64,000 bases of DNA from Psychrobacter cibarius (GTDB lineage: Bacteria; Pseudomonadota; Gammaproteobacteria; Pseudomonadales; Moraxellaceae), in assembly GCA_030686115.1 (NCBI GenBank), contig CP131612.1, positions 682,001 to 746,000 of the forward strand, given 5' to 3'. Below the pieces are notes generated by a model. It was given only the letters and a program-made list of their open reading frames with translations, was not told the origin of the DNA and searched no databases. A program made the translations under genes and the position numbers. Below are positions 37,113-48,054 of the stretch, piece by piece; the stretch's first letter is position 1; each line of letters starts with the position of its first letter.

Positions 37113-37132
37113 CTTAGACTAGGTGAGTTACG

Positions 37133-37312
37133 ATGAAAAAAATGAAAGTCACTCAATTTAAATCGGGTGCCCATCGCCTAAAGAGCCACAAAGCGAGCTT
37201 GAAAGGATTGGGTTTACGCCGTATTAATCATACTGTTGAAGTAGAAGATACACCTTCAACACGTGGTATGGTCAATCGCGTTAACTACATGGTAAAAGTG
37301 GAGGAAGCGTAA
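37133..37312 (+). CDS. rpmD: 50S ribosomal protein L30
   Basis: 59 aa. Begins [20 protein letters not shown], then [20 protein letters not shown] and a MVKVEE end, matching L30. The start has AGGTGAG upstream. Its stop overlaps the rplO start by one base (TAATG). Confidence 0.97.
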   Translation: MKKMKVTQFKSGAHRLKSHKASLKGLGLRRINHTVEVEDTPSTRGMVNRVNYMVKVEEA

Positions 37313-37752
37313 TGGGTCTTAGATTAAATGAATTATCACCAGGTGTTGGCGCAAAGAAAACTGCCCAACGTCGTGGTCGTGGTATCGGTTCAGGTCTTGG
37401 TAAGACTGGTGGTCGTGGTGTAAAAGGTCAGAAATCTCGTTCAGGTTCTAGCATTCGCTCAGGATTTGAGGGTGGTCAAATGCCTTTATATCGTCGCCTA
37501 CCGAAATTTGGTTTTACCAGTAAAATGGCAATGAAGACGGCTGAAGTACGTCTTTCTGAACTAAATAAAATTGATGGCGATGTGGTTAGCCTTGAAACAC
37601 TTAAAGCTGCTAACCTAATCCGTCACGACATGAAGCGTGCCCGTATTATGTTGTCAGGCGAAGTCACTAAGGCTTATACCTTTAAAGGTATCAAAGTGAC
37701 TAAAGGCGCTAAGCTAGCAATCGAAGCTGCTGGTGGTAGCATCGAGGAGTAG
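37312..37752 (+). CDS. rplO: 50S ribosomal protein L15
   Basis: 146 aa (E. coli 144). Gly/Arg-rich N-terminus ([38 protein letters not shown]), typical of L15. Ends with the ATP-like fold segment [11 protein letters not shown]. Coupled to rpmD and closely followed by secY. Confidence 0.98.
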   Translation: MGLRLNELSPGVGAKKTAQRRGRGIGSGLGKTGGRGVKGQKSRSGSSIRSGFEGGQMPLYRRLPKFGFTSKMAMKTAEVRLSELNKIDGDVVSLETLKAANLIRHDMKRARIMLSGEVTKAYTFKGIKVTKGAKLAIEAAGGSIEE

Positions 37753-37756
37753 TAAC

Positions 37757-39103
37757 GTGTCAAAACAATCAATGTCATCGACTGGTATACCGCTCAATCC
37801 ATTTGCATTCATACGCAAGTATGATGAATTGTGGACGCGTTTATTATTCTTAATCGGCGCATTGGTTGTTTATCGTTTAGGGTCACATATTCCAGTACCG
37901 GGTATCAATCCGGTCAACTTGGCTGATCTGTTTTCGCGCAACGAAAACACCATTTTGAGTATGTTTAACATGTTCTCAGGTGGTGCACTAGAGCGTATGT
38001 CCATTATGGCGCTCGGCATTATGCCGTATATTTCAGCATCGATTATTGTACAGATGATGTCTGCAGTATTGCCATCGCTTGAAGCCCTCAAAAAAGAAGG
38101 CGAAGCGGGACGACGTAAGTTGAACAAGTATACCCGTCAAGGGACACTTGCTTTAGCCCTAGTACAGTCATTAGGAATGTGTGCTGGCTTAATCAGTCAA
38201 AATCTTACCTTATCTTCTGGTCTGACCTTTTATATTCCAGCGGTTACCTCATTGGTAGCGGGCGCTATGTTCTTGATGTGGCTTGGTGAGCAGATTACAG
38301 AGCGCGGCGTAGGTAATGGTATTTCAATGCTCATTTTTGCGAGTATTGTGGCTGGTACGCCAGGTATGATTTCGCAGTCTATTGAACAGGTCAATCAAGG
38401 GCAGATGAACTTGATTGTACTGTTTATTTTTGTGCTACTAGGCATCGCGGTTACTGCTGGTATCGTTTATATTGAACGTGCTCAGCGCCGTGTTCCAGTG
38501 AACTATGCACAGAAGCAGCAACAAGGTCGTAAAATATATGCTCAGCAGCAGTCACATTTGCCGCTGAAGCTTAACATGGCAGGGGTTATTCCAGCCATTT
38601 TTGCCAGCTCGTTATTGTTGTTTCCAGCAAGTTTAGGGCAGTGGGTCGGTCAATCAACTGATCCTACCCTTACACAAAAGATACTACAGAATATGGCATT
38701 GGTGTTGTCTCCAGGACAGCCGCTATATTTGGTTCTGTTTGGCGCGATGATTATTTTCTTCTGTTACTTCTATACGGCATTGGTATTTAGTCCACGTGAA
38801 GTAGCTGAAAACCTTAAACGTAGTGGTGCGTATATCCCAGGTATTCGCCCCGGACAACAAACTCAGCGTTACCTAGATCATGTATTAAACCGACTGACCT
38901 TTATTGGCGCGATGTATATGACGGTTATTTGTTTAATGCCAATGGTCGTCCAGTCATCGTTTGGTGTACCGTTTCAACTCGGTGGTACGTCTTTACTGAT
39001 TATGGTGGTTGTGGTAATGGACTTCATTTCGCAAATCCAGGCGCATTTGATGACCCATCAATATCATGATCAGACGTTAATTCAATCGCCCACTCAATCT
39101 TAA
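37757..39103 (+). CDS. secY: Protein translocase subunit SecY, GTG start
   Basis: 448 aa from GTG 37757, with GAGGAG 7 nt upstream. An earlier in-frame start would overlap rplO. Ten membrane segments are expected. The plug/TM2 area [16 protein letters not shown] and the cytosolic loop [20 protein letters not shown] are conserved. It forms the Sec channel with SecE and SecG. Its location between rplO and rpmJ is canonical. Confidence 0.97.
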   Translation: MSKQSMSSTGIPLNPFAFIRKYDELWTRLLFLIGALVVYRLGSHIPVPGINPVNLADLFSRNENTILSMFNMFSGGALERMSIMALGIMPYISASIIVQMMSAVLPSLEALKKEGEAGRRKLNKYTRQGTLALALVQSLGMCAGLISQNLTLSSGLTFYIPAVTSLVAGAMFLMWLGEQITERGVGNGISMLIFASIVAGTPGMISQSIEQVNQGQMNLIVLFIFVLLGIAVTAGIVYIERAQRRVPVNYAQKQQQGRKIYAQQQSHLPLKLNMAGVIPAIFASSLLLFPASLGQWVGQSTDPTLTQKILQNMALVLSPGQPLYLVLFGAMIIFFCYFYTALVFSPREVAENLKRSGAYIPGIRPGQQTQRYLDHVLNRLTFIGAMYMTVICLMPMVVQSSFGVPFQLGGTSLLIMVVVVMDFISQIQAHLMTHQYHDQTLIQSPTQS

Positions 39104-39135
39104 ATGAGCGGTACGATATCTCAAAGGAGCATGCT

Positions 39136-39252
39136 ATGAAAGTTCAAGCATCAGTTAAAAAGATTTGTGGTAGCTGTAAAGTTGTGCGCCGTAAAGGCCG
39201 TGTACATATCATCTGTACAGCAGAACCTCGCCACAAGCAACGTCAAGGTTAA
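39136..39252 (+). CDS. rpmJ: 50S ribosomal protein L36 (zinc-binding type)
   Basis: 38 aa: [20 protein letters not shown], then [16 protein letters not shown]. The zinc ligands CxxC, Cys and His are present. AAAGGAG precedes the start. Last gene of the spc operon. Confidence 0.97.
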   Translation: MKVQASVKKICGSCKVVRRKGRVHIICTAEPRHKQRQG

Positions 39253-39505
39253 TATTTAGTATTATAAAGTCTTAGACTTTTGTTACTATCTCAATTAACA
39301 CTTGAAAAATAACGGCGGATGGGATATCATCCGCCACTTGCCGTAGTTTATGCAAAAACTTTTATAAGACCGTCAATGAATAGGCTTGTAACCAAGTCAA
39401 AGCAGCGATTATAATTATAAAAGCTTTAGTATTGACAGCAACAAATCTGAAAAATAAAGCCTTATTGATAAATAACGCTTATTTTTCTTTAATGGAGAGA
39501 AATCA
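39253..39505 (+). promoter_or_regulatory. spc/alpha operon boundary with candidate promoter
   Basis: 253 bp. An inverted repeat GGCGGATG (39314-39321) / CATCCGCC (39328-39335) has no T run. A promoter candidate for the alpha operon is TTGTAA (39386-39391), an 18-bp spacer and TATAAT (39410-39415). The leader of about 90 nt could hold an S4 control site as in E. coli; that is inferred. Confidence 0.5.
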
Positions 39506-39862
39506 ATGGCTCGTATTGCCGGCGTAAACATTCCGGATAATAAGCATGCTGTTATTTCACTAACTTACATCTTTGGTGTAGGTCGTACCACTGCTCAGAA
39601 AATCTTAGAAGCAGTTGGCATTGCCCCTACTACTAAAGTTAGTCAGTTAGATGATACACAGTTAGATGCTATCCGTGCACAAGTTGCAAATTACATGACT
39701 GAAGGTGATCTTCGTCGTGAAGTGTCAATGAATATCAAGCGTTTAGTTGATCTTGGTTGTTACCGTGGCATCCGTCATCGTCGTAACCTACCAGTTAGAG
39801 GTCAGAATACTAAGAACAACGCTCGTACTCGTAAGGGTCCGACACGCCCTCTCAAAAGATAA
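39506..39862 (+). CDS. rpsM: 30S ribosomal protein S13
   Basis: 118 aa, as in E. coli. Begins [36 protein letters not shown] and the basic tail contact the P-site tRNA. First gene of the alpha operon. GGAGAG precedes the ATG. Confidence 0.98.
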   Translation: MARIAGVNIPDNKHAVISLTYIFGVGRTTAQKILEAVGIAPTTKVSQLDDTQLDAIRAQVANYMTEGDLRREVSMNIKRLVDLGCYRGIRHRRNLPVRGQNTKNNARTRKGPTRPLKR

Positions 39863-39882
39863 TTAACTTAGGAAGCTAAAAG

Positions 39883-40272
39883 ATGGCTAAAGACACTCGT
39901 AGTCGCAAGAAAGTGACTCGTCGTTCAGTATCGGAGGGCATTGCCCATATCCATGCGTCTTTTAATAACACCATTGTTACGATTACCGATCGTCAAGGTA
40001 ATGCACTGGCTTGGGCCACTTCAGGTGGACAAGGCTTCCGTGGTTCACGTAAATCTACACCATTTGCAGCTCAGGTTGCAGCTGAAGTCGCTGGTAAAGC
40101 GGCTCAAGAATATGGTGTTAAGAATATCGACGTTTTGGTCAAAGGACCAGGACCGGGTCGTGAGTCTGCGGTAAGAGCACTAGGTGCATTGGGTTATAAA
40201 GTTAACAGCATCTCTGATGTAACCCCAATCCCACACAATGGTTGCCGTGCGCCGAAAAAGCGCCGCGTCTAA
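39883..40272 (+). CDS. rpsK: 30S ribosomal protein S11
   Basis: 129 aa, as in E. coli. [19 protein letters not shown] and [18 protein letters not shown] are conserved. Platform protein near the mRNA exit. 20 bp after rpsM. Confidence 0.98.
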   Translation: MAKDTRSRKKVTRRSVSEGIAHIHASFNNTIVTITDRQGNALAWATSGGQGFRGSRKSTPFAAQVAAEVAGKAAQEYGVKNIDVLVKGPGPGRESAVRALGALGYKVNSISDVTPIPHNGCRAPKKRRV

Positions 40273-40320
40273 TATTAAAGACGAAGCTTTTTATCCCAAA
40301 AGCTTATAGGAGACATAACA

Positions 40321-40962
40321 ATGGCCCGCTATATTGGACCAAAACTCAAATTATCACGTCGTGAAGGCACGGACTTAGGTCTTAAGTCTGGCGTTAAACC
40401 ATACGACGTAAAAACGAAAAAAGCTGGTCGTCCACCAGGTCAACACGGTGTAAGCCGTAACAAGACCTCAGAATATGCTTTACAGCTGCGTGAAAAGCAG
40501 AAAGTTAAGCGTATTTATGGTGTACTAGAGCGTCAGTTTGCTAATTACTATAAAGAAGCTGCTCGTAAGCGCGGTGCTACTGGTGAAAACCTCTTAGCCA
40601 TGCTTGAGAGCCGTCTAGATAACGTTGTTTATCGCATGGGCTTTGGCTCAACTCGCGCCGAAGCACGTCAGCTAGTCAGTCATCGTACTGTTATGGTAAA
40701 AAAAGCTGGCCGTGATGAGTTTGTTCGTGTGAACATTCCATCAATTCAGTTGCAAGATGGTGATGTCATCGCTATCCAAGAGAAGTCTCGCGAGCAATTA
40801 CGTATTAAAAACGCAATTGAGCTGGCTACCCAACGTGGTATTCCAGAATGGCTAGATGTTGACCACAGCAAATTACAAGGCACGTTTAAACAAGCGCCTG
40901 ATCGTATTGATCTACCTGCTGAAATCAACGAAAGCTTGATCGTTGAGCTATACTCTAAGTAA
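40321..40962 (+). CDS. rpsD: 30S ribosomal protein S4
   Basis: 213 aa (E. coli 206), without the N-terminal zinc Cys cluster. The S4 RNA-binding domain has [22 protein letters not shown] split by usual variation. In E. coli, S4 represses the alpha operon. AGGAG precedes the start. Confidence 0.98.
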   Translation: MARYIGPKLKLSRREGTDLGLKSGVKPYDVKTKKAGRPPGQHGVSRNKTSEYALQLREKQKVKRIYGVLERQFANYYKEAARKRGATGENLLAMLESRLDNVVYRMGFGSTRAEARQLVSHRTVMVKKAGRDEFVRVNIPSIQLQDGDVIAIQEKSREQLRIKNAIELATQRGIPEWLDVDHSKLQGTFKQAPDRIDLPAEINESLIVELYSK

Positions 40963-41042
40963 TGACGTACTGCTCGATGTCGTGAAAACGGCATTGAGCA
41001 ATCAACGTTAATTAAACCAGTTTAATAAATCGAGGTGACATC

Positions 41043-42050
41043 ATGATGCTAAATGCAACTGAGTTTCTAACGCCGAATGCCATTAATGTGGATACGGTTA
41101 ATGAAACGATTGCGAAAGTCACGCTCGAACCGTTAGAACGCGGCTTTGGGCATACCCTTGGTAATGCCTTACGTCGCATCTTGTTATCTTCATTACCTGG
41201 TGCTGCAGTCATTGAAGCTGAGATTGATGGTGTTGACCATGAATACTCAACGCTTGAAGGGCTACAAGAAGATGTACTTGACTTGCTTTTGAATCTAAAA
41301 GGCTTGGCTATTACGCTTCATGACCAAAATGAAGTATTTTTGACCTTGGATAAACAAGGTCCAGGCACTATTACTGCTGCAGACATCGCGTTACCGCATA
41401 ATGTAGACATCGTCAATCCAGAATTGGTGTTGGGTACATTGAGTGATCGTGGTCATCTTAAGATGCGTTTGCGTGTAGTAATGGGTCGTGGATATGAGCC
41501 AGCAAACCAGCGCCGTGAAGATGGTGATACTAAAGCAATCGGACGTTTAAAACTTGATGCAAGTTTTAGTCCTGTGCTTCGTGTTGCTTATCAGGTTGAG
41601 AACGCTCGTGTAGAGCAGCGTACTGATCTTGATCGTCTTATCATTGAGCTTGAAACTAATGGCACTATAGATCCAGAAGAAGCAATTCGTAAAGCAGCCA
41701 CTATTTTACAACAACAGATTTCTATCTTTGTTGACCTAGAAGCTGAAGAAGCGCCTGAGCCTGTGAAAGAGAAAGAAGAGGTTGATCCGGTGCTATTACG
41801 CCCTGTGGACGATCTTGAACTAACGGTTCGCTCAGCCAACTGCTTGAAAGCTGAAAACATTTACTATATCGGTGATTTGGTACAACGTTCAGAGACTGAA
41901 CTTCTAAAAACCCCAAATCTTGGTAAGAAATCATTAACGGAAATCAAAGACGTACTAGCGTCTAAAGATTTAGAGCTCGGTATGCGCCTAGATAACTGGC
42001 CACCAGCTGACCTTCGTGTTGATGATCGCTTTTCTTATCGTAGCCGTTAA
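41043..42050 (+). CDS. rpoA: RNA polymerase alpha subunit
   Basis: 335 aa (E. coli 329). The N-terminal assembly domain contains [20 protein letters not shown]; the C-terminal domain (after an acidic linker [11 protein letters not shown]) contains [20 protein letters not shown] and [13 protein letters not shown] for UP-element and activator binding. Either of two adjacent ATGs may start it. Confidence 0.98.
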   Translation: MMLNATEFLTPNAINVDTVNETIAKVTLEPLERGFGHTLGNALRRILLSSLPGAAVIEAEIDGVDHEYSTLEGLQEDVLDLLLNLKGLAITLHDQNEVFLTLDKQGPGTITAADIALPHNVDIVNPELVLGTLSDRGHLKMRLRVVMGRGYEPANQRREDGDTKAIGRLKLDASFSPVLRVAYQVENARVEQRTDLDRLIIELETNGTIDPEEAIRKAATILQQQISIFVDLEAEEAPEPVKEKEEVDPVLLRPVDDLELTVRSANCLKAENIYYIGDLVQRSETELLKTPNLGKKSLTEIKDVLASKDLELGMRLDNWPPADLRVDDRFSYRSR

Positions 42051-42069
42051 ACTTTAAGGATTTTTGACT

Positions 42070-42429
42070 ATGCGCCATCGTAAGAGTGGAGTCAAGCTGG
42101 GTCGTACCGGCAGTCATCGTAAGGCAATGTTTCAGAACATGACTAACTCATTATTTGAGCATGAACTGATCAAAACAACTTTACCAAAAGCAAAAGAGTT
42201 ACGTCGCGTTGCTGAGCCATTAATCACTATGGCTAAAGAAGACAGCGTTGCTAACCGTCGCTTGGCATTTAGCCGTATGCGTAGCAAAGCTATGGTAGGC
42301 AAACTATTTGGCACGTTAGGTCCTCGTTACCAGACCCGCCCAGGTGGATATTTGCGTATCGTAAAATGTGGTTACCGTGATGGTGACAATGCGCCAATGG
42401 CATATGTAGAATTGGTTGATCGCGACTAA
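42070..42429 (+). CDS. rplQ: 50S ribosomal protein L17
   Basis: 119 aa from ATG 42070 (E. coli 127). Begins [20 protein letters not shown]; the short C-terminus ends YVELVDRD. L17 lies near the tunnel exit. Last gene of the alpha operon, followed by a strong terminator. Confidence 0.97.
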   Translation: MRHRKSGVKLGRTGSHRKAMFQNMTNSLFEHELIKTTLPKAKELRRVAEPLITMAKEDSVANRRLAFSRMRSKAMVGKLFGTLGPRYQTRPGGYLRIVKCGYRDGDNAPMAYVELVDRD

Positions 42430-42454
42430 TTTTATAATAAGCAAAAAATGTATA

Positions 42455-42487
42455 TAAAAAAGCTCCAATTCAATTGGAGCTTTTTTT
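42455..42487. terminator. Bidirectional terminator after rplQ
   Basis: Stem AGCTCCA..TGGAGCT (palindromic AATT centre) flanked by six A before and seven T after. It sits between convergent rplQ and the yciO-like gene and can serve both. Confidence 0.88.
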
Positions 42488-42507
42488 GTGTCTGATGCTT
42501 TAGTCTA

Positions 42508-43128
42508 TTAGCGTAGTAGTGAATCTACATCCGCGGCACCTTGTCTGATAATTTCAGGCTGGCTACCAGTCATATCAACGATAGTAGTTAGTTTAGTGGT
42601 CTTTACACCTGCATTTATCAAACCGTCGATTTGATTGCCTAATAAATCCTCAATCTCAAAGGGATCATCTAGTATGTCATCACGGTTAGGAAGTATTAAT
42701 GAACTGGTTAAGATAGGTTCATCCATGGCCTCTAAAAGCGCTTGCGCAATAGGGTTGCTAGGTACTCGAATACCGATGGTTTTTTTCTTCGCATGTGCCA
42801 ATTTTTTTGGTACGTCTTTTGTGGCATTGAGGATAAAGGTGATGGGCGCAGGAGTAAGTGCTTTGAGCTGTTTAAATTGTATATTGTCTACTACAGCATA
42901 GTTGGCAATTTCGCTTAAGTCACGGCACAGTAAGGTAAACTGGTGTTTATCATCAAGTTCACGAATTTGTTTGAGCTTATCGAGTGCATCCTTTGCTCCT
43001 AAGCGACAACCAAAAGCATAGCTGGTATCGGTAGGGTAGATAATGAGCTGGTCTTTACGTAACAGATCCGCCACTTGCTCAATCAGACGTGGCTGTGGAT
43101 TTTCTGGATGAATATAAAATACTTGCAT
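42508..43128 (-). CDS. YciO/TsaC/Sua5-family protein
   Basis: 206 aa, as in E. coli YciO. LIIYPTDTSYAFGCRLGAKD, KHQFTLLCRDLSEIANYAVV, KTIGIRVPSNPIAQALLEAM and a late VDMTGSQPEIIRQGAADVD follow the YrdC fold. TsaC/Sua5 make threonylcarbamoyl-AMP for tRNA t6A; YciO is a paralogue of less certain role. AAGGA precedes the start. Confidence 0.88.
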   Translation of the reverse strand: MQVFYIHPENPQPRLIEQVADLLRKDQLIIYPTDTSYAFGCRLGAKDALDKLKQIRELDDKHQFTLLCRDLSEIANYAVVDNIQFKQLKALTPAPITFILNATKDVPKKLAHAKKKTIGIRVPSNPIAQALLEAMDEPILTSSLILPNRDDILDDPFEIEDLLGNQIDGLINAGVKTTKLTTIVDMTGSQPEIIRQGAADVDSLLR

Positions 43129-43346
43129 AGCAGTTCCTTATTTTATAATTATGGGTTTTTAAATGTGAGGTTTTCGACTAAGTAGAACATTTATGGCGCG
43201 TACGCTTCTTTCACTAAGTTTACTAAAAAAGCATCACTGCCTTCCTAGTATAGCGCAAAGCCAATATAAGTTTGATTGCAAGCCGTTACTATGCGTAGAC
43301 AATCGTTAACGCAAAAATGCCACACTTCTAAGCTGATATGCTGCTG

Positions 43347-44078
43347 TTACTCTAGATCAGCTATAGAGACACTGAGTAAAGCGTGTAATAAAGTCTTAGC
43401 ATCAGGTGGCAATATATTGGGCTTAGCGATGTATTGTTGCACTTGTCGGTAGACGTCGTTTGCGAATGTACTATTGCTCGTATCAAAGTCAGCAAACAAA
43501 TTATCTTGTGACACCTCAAATGATCGTTCGCAAGCGAGAGTAAATAAACACTCTAACGCTTGTGGTTTAATCTCTACGCGCTCAAATGCTTGCTGCTGAG
43601 CGGCGGTACGCCCATCTGGTGCGTACCAGTAGCCAAAGTCAGGCAAACGTCTACGAGCCTCTCCAGCCACACACCAATGGCTTAGCTCATGCAACGCACT
43701 AGCAAAAAATCCATGAGCGAATTCAATTCTTGCGGGTTCGTTATTTTGTGCTGGAAAGTACTCTGGTTCTCCTTGTCCACGAACCAATGTAACGTTTTGA
43801 TGAGCGAATAAATTATTGAATAATTGGATGAGCCAATCAGTAGCCGCTTGCTCGTATTTATCAACCAATGATGGAGTGCCTTTGATAGCAGCTAACCTTT
43901 CTAACATTTGCCATTCACTTTTTACATCCTCTAAGCACTGATTGTTGTTAAGGTTCCACGAGTCAGTGGAAGAGGTATTCACACTACTGGTTAAAGTAGT
44001 GAGACGTTGCAATAGTATCTTTGCTTCAAGTGGAGAAAGTAGGTTCGAGAAGTTAGGTTTATCATTAAACACATTCAT
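43347..44078 (-). CDS. epmC: Elongation factor P hydroxylase
   Basis: 243 aa from ATG 44078. EpmC hydroxylates the beta-lysylated Lys of EF-P. Metal-site pattern HELSHW in IEFAHGFFASALHELSHW, then FGYWYAPDGRTAAQQQAFE and VEIKPQALECLF match YfcM/EpmC closely. The N-terminal about 60 residues are longer than in E. coli and poorly conserved. EpmA and EpmB are not in this window. Confidence 0.88.
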   Translation of the reverse strand: MNVFNDKPNFSNLLSPLEAKILLQRLTTLTSSVNTSSTDSWNLNNNQCLEDVKSEWQMLERLAAIKGTPSLVDKYEQAATDWLIQLFNNLFAHQNVTLVRGQGEPEYFPAQNNEPARIEFAHGFFASALHELSHWCVAGEARRRLPDFGYWYAPDGRTAAQQQAFERVEIKPQALECLFTLACERSFEVSQDNLFADFDTSNSTFANDVYRQVQQYIAKPNILPPDAKTLLHALLSVSIADLE

Positions 44079-44263
44079 AGGTAAAACACTGGTCAAATAA
44101 AAGATAAAAAGAAGAACTATCTTTGAATATAAATAGGAGAAATAAAGAGATGAAAATAGAGCTCATATCAAACAAATTTAACATACTAGCGCTAGCGTCG
44201 CTCAATGCTTTCCGTTAGTATGGCAGGCAATATTATACACCGTTTTGATGAATGAGGTCGCGC

Positions 44264-44857
44264 ATGTCAAGCACTCCAGAAAGTAAACCGTCAGCAGGTT
44301 ATGCTGATAATAAAAAAGCGCCTTTATCTACTAGTATGCCTGAATCTATTTCTTTGGATAAATGGGCAGATACTGGATATGAATGGACAGGAGAGGTAGA
44401 GCCAAGCGCTTTCAAACGTCTTGCTGCTATCTTAGCCACCGAACATGAACAAGCAAATATCTCGCTTAATGCCAATCTGTATCGACGCAATAATGTCTTA
44501 CATTTGGCATTTACACTGACGGGTGAAGTTTGGTTAACCTGTCAGCGTTGCCTACAGCCAGTGGCTATCGATTTGTCTGATGATTATAATATTGTGCTAC
44601 TAGAAGATGAGAGCCAAGCACGTTCAATCAATGATGAACAAGACTATTTATTACTTGATGAAATTATTACTGAGCCTGCACCAGAGCTTTTATTGCCATT
44701 CAAAAAATTGGTAGAAGATGAGATATTACTGAAGACGCCAATGTCGCCAAAACATGACGACTGTGAAATGACGGTAGAGCAATTTGGTGAGATTCCAGAA
44801 GAGGAAGAAAGCGAAAATCCTTTTGCTGCTTTAGCCTCGCTAAAAGGCAAGTTGTAA
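44264..44857 (+). CDS. YceD/DUF177 family protein
   Basis: 197 aa from ATG 44264, with GAGG 6 nt upstream. A CxxC motif (VWLTCQRCLQPV) and an acidic C-terminus are typical. YceD genes normally precede rpmF and have been linked to 23S rRNA/ribosome metabolism; the exact role is uncertain. Order yceD-rpmF-fab genes as in other gamma-proteobacteria. Confidence 0.88.
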   Translation: MSSTPESKPSAGYADNKKAPLSTSMPESISLDKWADTGYEWTGEVEPSAFKRLAAILATEHEQANISLNANLYRRNNVLHLAFTLTGEVWLTCQRCLQPVAIDLSDDYNIVLLEDESQARSINDEQDYLLLDEIITEPAPELLLPFKKLVEDEILLKTPMSPKHDDCEMTVEQFGEIPEEEESENPFAALASLKGKL

Positions 44858-45194
44858 TCTTATTAAGAGACAAGTCATATATCAATGTACTACTTAATAA
44901 ATTTATGATACCTTTCATCAGCTTTCTACCAAAGAGTGAGAAGCAGGGCTTTATTAATCCGCTAAACATGCGTATAATGTCCCGTTTATTGCATTCTAGC
45001 AATCTGCTACTGGCAGATAGATGCTGATCTTGCAGACTAACTATAGATTTTAGACGTAATCAACACTTTAATACGTGGCAATCTATTTAACTAATGATGC
45101 GTAAGACTTAGGTTGTTGTGATTATATAGCCTCTGTCAGTGTCGATTAAAGCTGAATTTCAAGCTTATCCCCTTTTAAGTATAGGAGCTATATC
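44858..45194 (+). promoter_or_regulatory. yceD-rpmF spacer with candidate promoter
   Basis: 337 bp without a gene. A promoter candidate is TTTATT (44950-44955), a 17-bp spacer and TATAAT (44973-44978), leaving a leader of about 210 nt before rpmF. In many relatives the two genes are only a few bases apart, so this spacer is long. Confidence 0.45.
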
Positions 45195-45377
45195 ATGGCC
45201 GTTCAAAAAAGTCGTAAAAGTCGTTCTCGTCGTGACATGCGCCGTTCACATCATCGTATGGAAATCGCTGAGATAAGCGTAGATGCTACCACTGGTGAAA
45301 AACATCGTCGTCATCACATGACTAAAGATGGTTTCTACCGTGGTCGCCAGTTGTTTAAAGTTAGTCAAGACGCTTAA
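45195..45377 (+). CDS. rpmF: 50S ribosomal protein L32
   Basis: 60 aa. Begins [37 protein letters not shown] near the end. AGGAG precedes the ATG. No zinc Cys pair. Confidence 0.97.
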
Positions 45378-45404
45378 ATTGTTGGCTATTCAATAGCTGA
45401 TTGT

Positions 45405-45442
45405 AAAAATAATGATAGTACTGGTGACTGTCATTATTTTTG
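45405..45442 (+). terminator. Terminator after rpmF
   Basis: Stem AATAATGA/TCATTATT extended by AGT/ACT across a one-base mismatch, then a T run. About 30 bp past the rpmF stop. Confidence 0.7.
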
Positions 45443-45477
45443 CAACGCTGTTATTAGGTAATATGCTTTGAGCTGAA

Positions 45478-45542
45478 GAAAGCCAAGTTATTTCGCTATC
45501 ATATATTATGTGGCTAGATAACTTGGCTTTTTGCTATTGGCT
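45478..45542 (+). terminator. Second hairpin between rpmF and fabD
   Basis: Perfect 11-bp arms AGCCAAGTTAT (45481-45491) / ATAACTTGGCT (45528-45538) with a 36-nt loop, then TTTTT. It may be a back-up terminator. The rest of the 430-bp gap up to fabD (45815) holds no gene and must contain the fabD promoter. Confidence 0.55.
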
Positions 45543-45814
45543 TTTATGGTAGGTATTTGAACAACCTTTTACCATGTGCCTTTAGCAAATATGAAAATGA
45601 ACCGATATACTCTACCATTTTAATTTGAGTGGTATCTTTTACTATACGTGTTTCAGTAGCATCCGCTATGATAATAGTGTGCGTCAGTGTATAGTTTATC
45701 GATAATCCGTTTTTTTAGACAAATACTAAAGCAACGGCTTTATATCGCCTCTAATAATATAATAAACCCCAATTGTTTTTAGGGATATTTCCAATTAAAT
45801 AAGGAATATTGGTT

Positions 45815-46783
45815 ATGGCCTCTGTACCCGATATGGTAAAAAAGCCGCCGACACGTATTGCGGTAATTTTTCCTGGTCAAGGATCGCAAGTAGTCGGGAT
45901 GACTAGTGAGCTTGCTGAAATCTATCCAGAGATTCTCGATACCTTTACTGAAGCTAGCGCCGCGCTTGGTGAAGACTTATGGGCAATCTGTCAAAATGAA
46001 GAAAAACTCAACCAAACACAGTATACTCAGCCAGCATTACTGACGGCCAGCATCGCCATTTGGCGTATCTTAAAACAAAAAATAACCACAGCGCCTTGTT
46101 ATTTAGCGGGTCATTCTCTAGGTGAGTACAGTGCGCTTTGTGCGGCTGAAGTCATATCGCTTGCTGATGCGGTTAAATTGGTACATAAGCGTGGTCAGTT
46201 GATGCAAGAAGCCGTTGTAGGTGTCGATACTGCCATGGCAGCAGTGTTAGGGCTTGAGGACAATCGAGTAGAAAACTTGTGTGAGCAAGCGACTGAACAT
46301 GTCGAGGGTGCCATTGTAGGTGCAGCCAACTTTAATAGCCCAGGACAAGTAGTGATATCGGGTAATGCTGCTGGTGTGAATGCCGTTATTGATAAAGTGC
46401 AAAACACCGGCAAAAAATCCATCCCGCTAAAGGTCAGCGTACCATCACATTGCGCGCTTATGGAGCCAGCCAGTAGTGCATTGGCTGAAATTCTGGCAGA
46501 AATAAAATTTGATCAAGCGACGATTCCTGTTATCCAAAATCGACATGCGCGTGTCGAGAGCAGTGCGGTCGGTATCAAGCAGGCATTAACAGAGCAATTA
46601 AGCCAACCAGTATTATGGTCAAAAACCATGCAAGAGCTGGCTGACAAACAAATTAATATTTTAATCGAATGCGGCAGTGGTAATGTATTGAGCAACTTGG
46701 CGAAGCGCCAAGCACAGCCAATTACGAGCTATCCTACTGACAAGCCCGCTCGTCTTGATAAATTAATGGAGGTGTTATCATGA
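45815..46783 (+). CDS. fabD: Malonyl-CoA:ACP transacylase
   Basis: 322 aa from ATG 45815, with AAGGA 9 nt upstream. It loads malonyl groups onto ACP. IAVIFPGQGSQVVGM at the start, the active-site LAGHSLGEYSALCAA (Ser in GHSLG) and PVIQNRHARV are canonical; E. coli FabD is 309 aa. Overlaps fabG by 4 bp. Confidence 0.97.
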   Translation: MASVPDMVKKPPTRIAVIFPGQGSQVVGMTSELAEIYPEILDTFTEASAALGEDLWAICQNEEKLNQTQYTQPALLTASIAIWRILKQKITTAPCYLAGHSLGEYSALCAAEVISLADAVKLVHKRGQLMQEAVVGVDTAMAAVLGLEDNRVENLCEQATEHVEGAIVGAANFNSPGQVVISGNAAGVNAVIDKVQNTGKKSIPLKVSVPSHCALMEPASSALAEILAEIKFDQATIPVIQNRHARVESSAVGIKQALTEQLSQPVLWSKTMQELADKQINILIECGSGNVLSNLAKRQAQPITSYPTDKPARLDKLMEVLS

Positions 46784-47508
46784 GTCGTACGATTACTCTA
46801 GTGACAGGTGCTAGCCGTGGTATTGGTAAAGCCGTTGCCAAACGTTTCGCCAAAGAAGGACATTTTGTTATTGGTACAGCCACTACGGAAAAAGGTGCCG
46901 AGCTGATTGATGGTTATCTCCACGATAGTGGCGGTATTGGACGTGTTTTAGACGTGCGTGATACCGCACAAATTGATAAGCTGTTTGAAGAGATTGAGAG
47001 CGTCTACGGCGCAGTACAAGTCTTGGTCAATAATGCAGGTATCACCCAAGATGGTCTGCTGATGCGTATGAAAGATGACGACTGGGAAAATGTCATCGAT
47101 ACCAATTTGACGTCGGTATACCGTATGAGTAAACGTGCTGTGCGCGGTATGATGAAAGCACGCCGTGGTCGTATCATCAATATAACCTCTGTCGTTGCTC
47201 AAATGGGTAATGCAGGTCAGTCTAACTATGCGGCGACCAAAGCAGGCGTCGAAGGGTTCAGCCGTACGCTCGCGCGTGAAATTGGCTCACGACAAGTGAC
47301 GATCAATTGCGTAGCCCCTGGTTTGATCGAAACGGATATGACGGACGAGCTTGATGAGCGCCTATTGAACTCTATGCTAGACGCTGTACCTATCAGTCGC
47401 CTTGGACAGCCAGAAGACATTGCAGCAGCCGTACATTTCTTAGCCAGCGATGAGGCCAGTTATATCACAGGCGCTGTTATCCCTGTCAATGGCGGTATGT
47501 ATATGTAG
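46780..47508 (+). CDS. fabG: 3-oxoacyl-ACP reductase
   Basis: 242 aa (E. coli 244). SDR enzyme reducing beta-ketoacyl-ACP with NADPH. VTGASRGIGKAVA binds the cofactor; NNAG, Ser (NITSVVAQMG) and YAATKAG (Tyr and Lys) form the active site. Coupled to fabD. Confidence 0.98.
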   Translation: MSRTITLVTGASRGIGKAVAKRFAKEGHFVIGTATTEKGAELIDGYLHDSGGIGRVLDVRDTAQIDKLFEEIESVYGAVQVLVNNAGITQDGLLMRMKDDDWENVIDTNLTSVYRMSKRAVRGMMKARRGRIINITSVVAQMGNAGQSNYAATKAGVEGFSRTLAREIGSRQVTINCVAPGLIETDMTDELDERLLNSMLDAVPISRLGQPEDIAAAVHFLASDEASYITGAVIPVNGGMYM

Positions 47509-47602
47509 GGGATAAATAAGTGTTACACAGTTATAATAAAAAACTCTGTGCACGAGTGTAAACTATAATAAAGGGTGTTATAATGACGGATACTTTTATG
47601 TC

Positions 47603-47628
47603 AAAGCCCTGTATTATAGCAGGGCTTT
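47603..47628 (+). terminator. Hairpin between fabG and acpP
   Basis: Perfect 9-bp stem AAAGCCCTG / CAGGGCTTT with an 8-nt loop, but only three T follow. It may terminate partially, with acpP expressed from its own promoter in the 160 bp downstream. Confidence 0.5.
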
Positions 47629-47789
47629 ACTAGACATCAGTCAAAACGTATAACCAGCTATAAAACAAGTTACAAAGTACTCAGATAGCTGTGCTAATCT
47701 GAAGATATGATTTTATATACAATGCTGTAGAGCCTAATGATAGGCCTATGGTGACTTGCCAAATAATAGATCAAAAAGGAGAAATCTAC

Positions 47790-48026
47790 ATGAGTAATGA
47801 TACCGAGCTAAGAGTTAAAGCTGCAGTAGCTGAGCAATTGGGTATGAATGTTGAAGATATCAACAATGATGCATCATTTATGGAAGACTTAGGTGCAGAT
47901 TCGTTAGACCTAGTCGAATTGGTTATGTCATTTGAAAGTGACTTTGGCATTACCATTCCTGATGAAGATTCAGCAGAATTAACGACTGTTCAAAAAGCGA
48001 TTGATTATGTACAAGCGCAGCTATAA
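47790..48026 (+). CDS. acpP: Acyl carrier protein
   Basis: 78 aa from ATG 47790, with AAGGAG 8 nt upstream. The phosphopantetheine Ser lies in [14 protein letters not shown]. Very acidic, as usual. The longer open frame upstream adds non-homologous residues. A strong terminator follows. Confidence 0.98.
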   Translation: MSNDTELRVKAAVAEQLGMNVEDINNDASFMEDLGADSLDLVELVMSFESDFGITIPDEDSAELTTVQKAIDYVQAQL

Positions 48027-48054
48027 TTAGCTAGTGGCTTAGCGAGTTATTTTA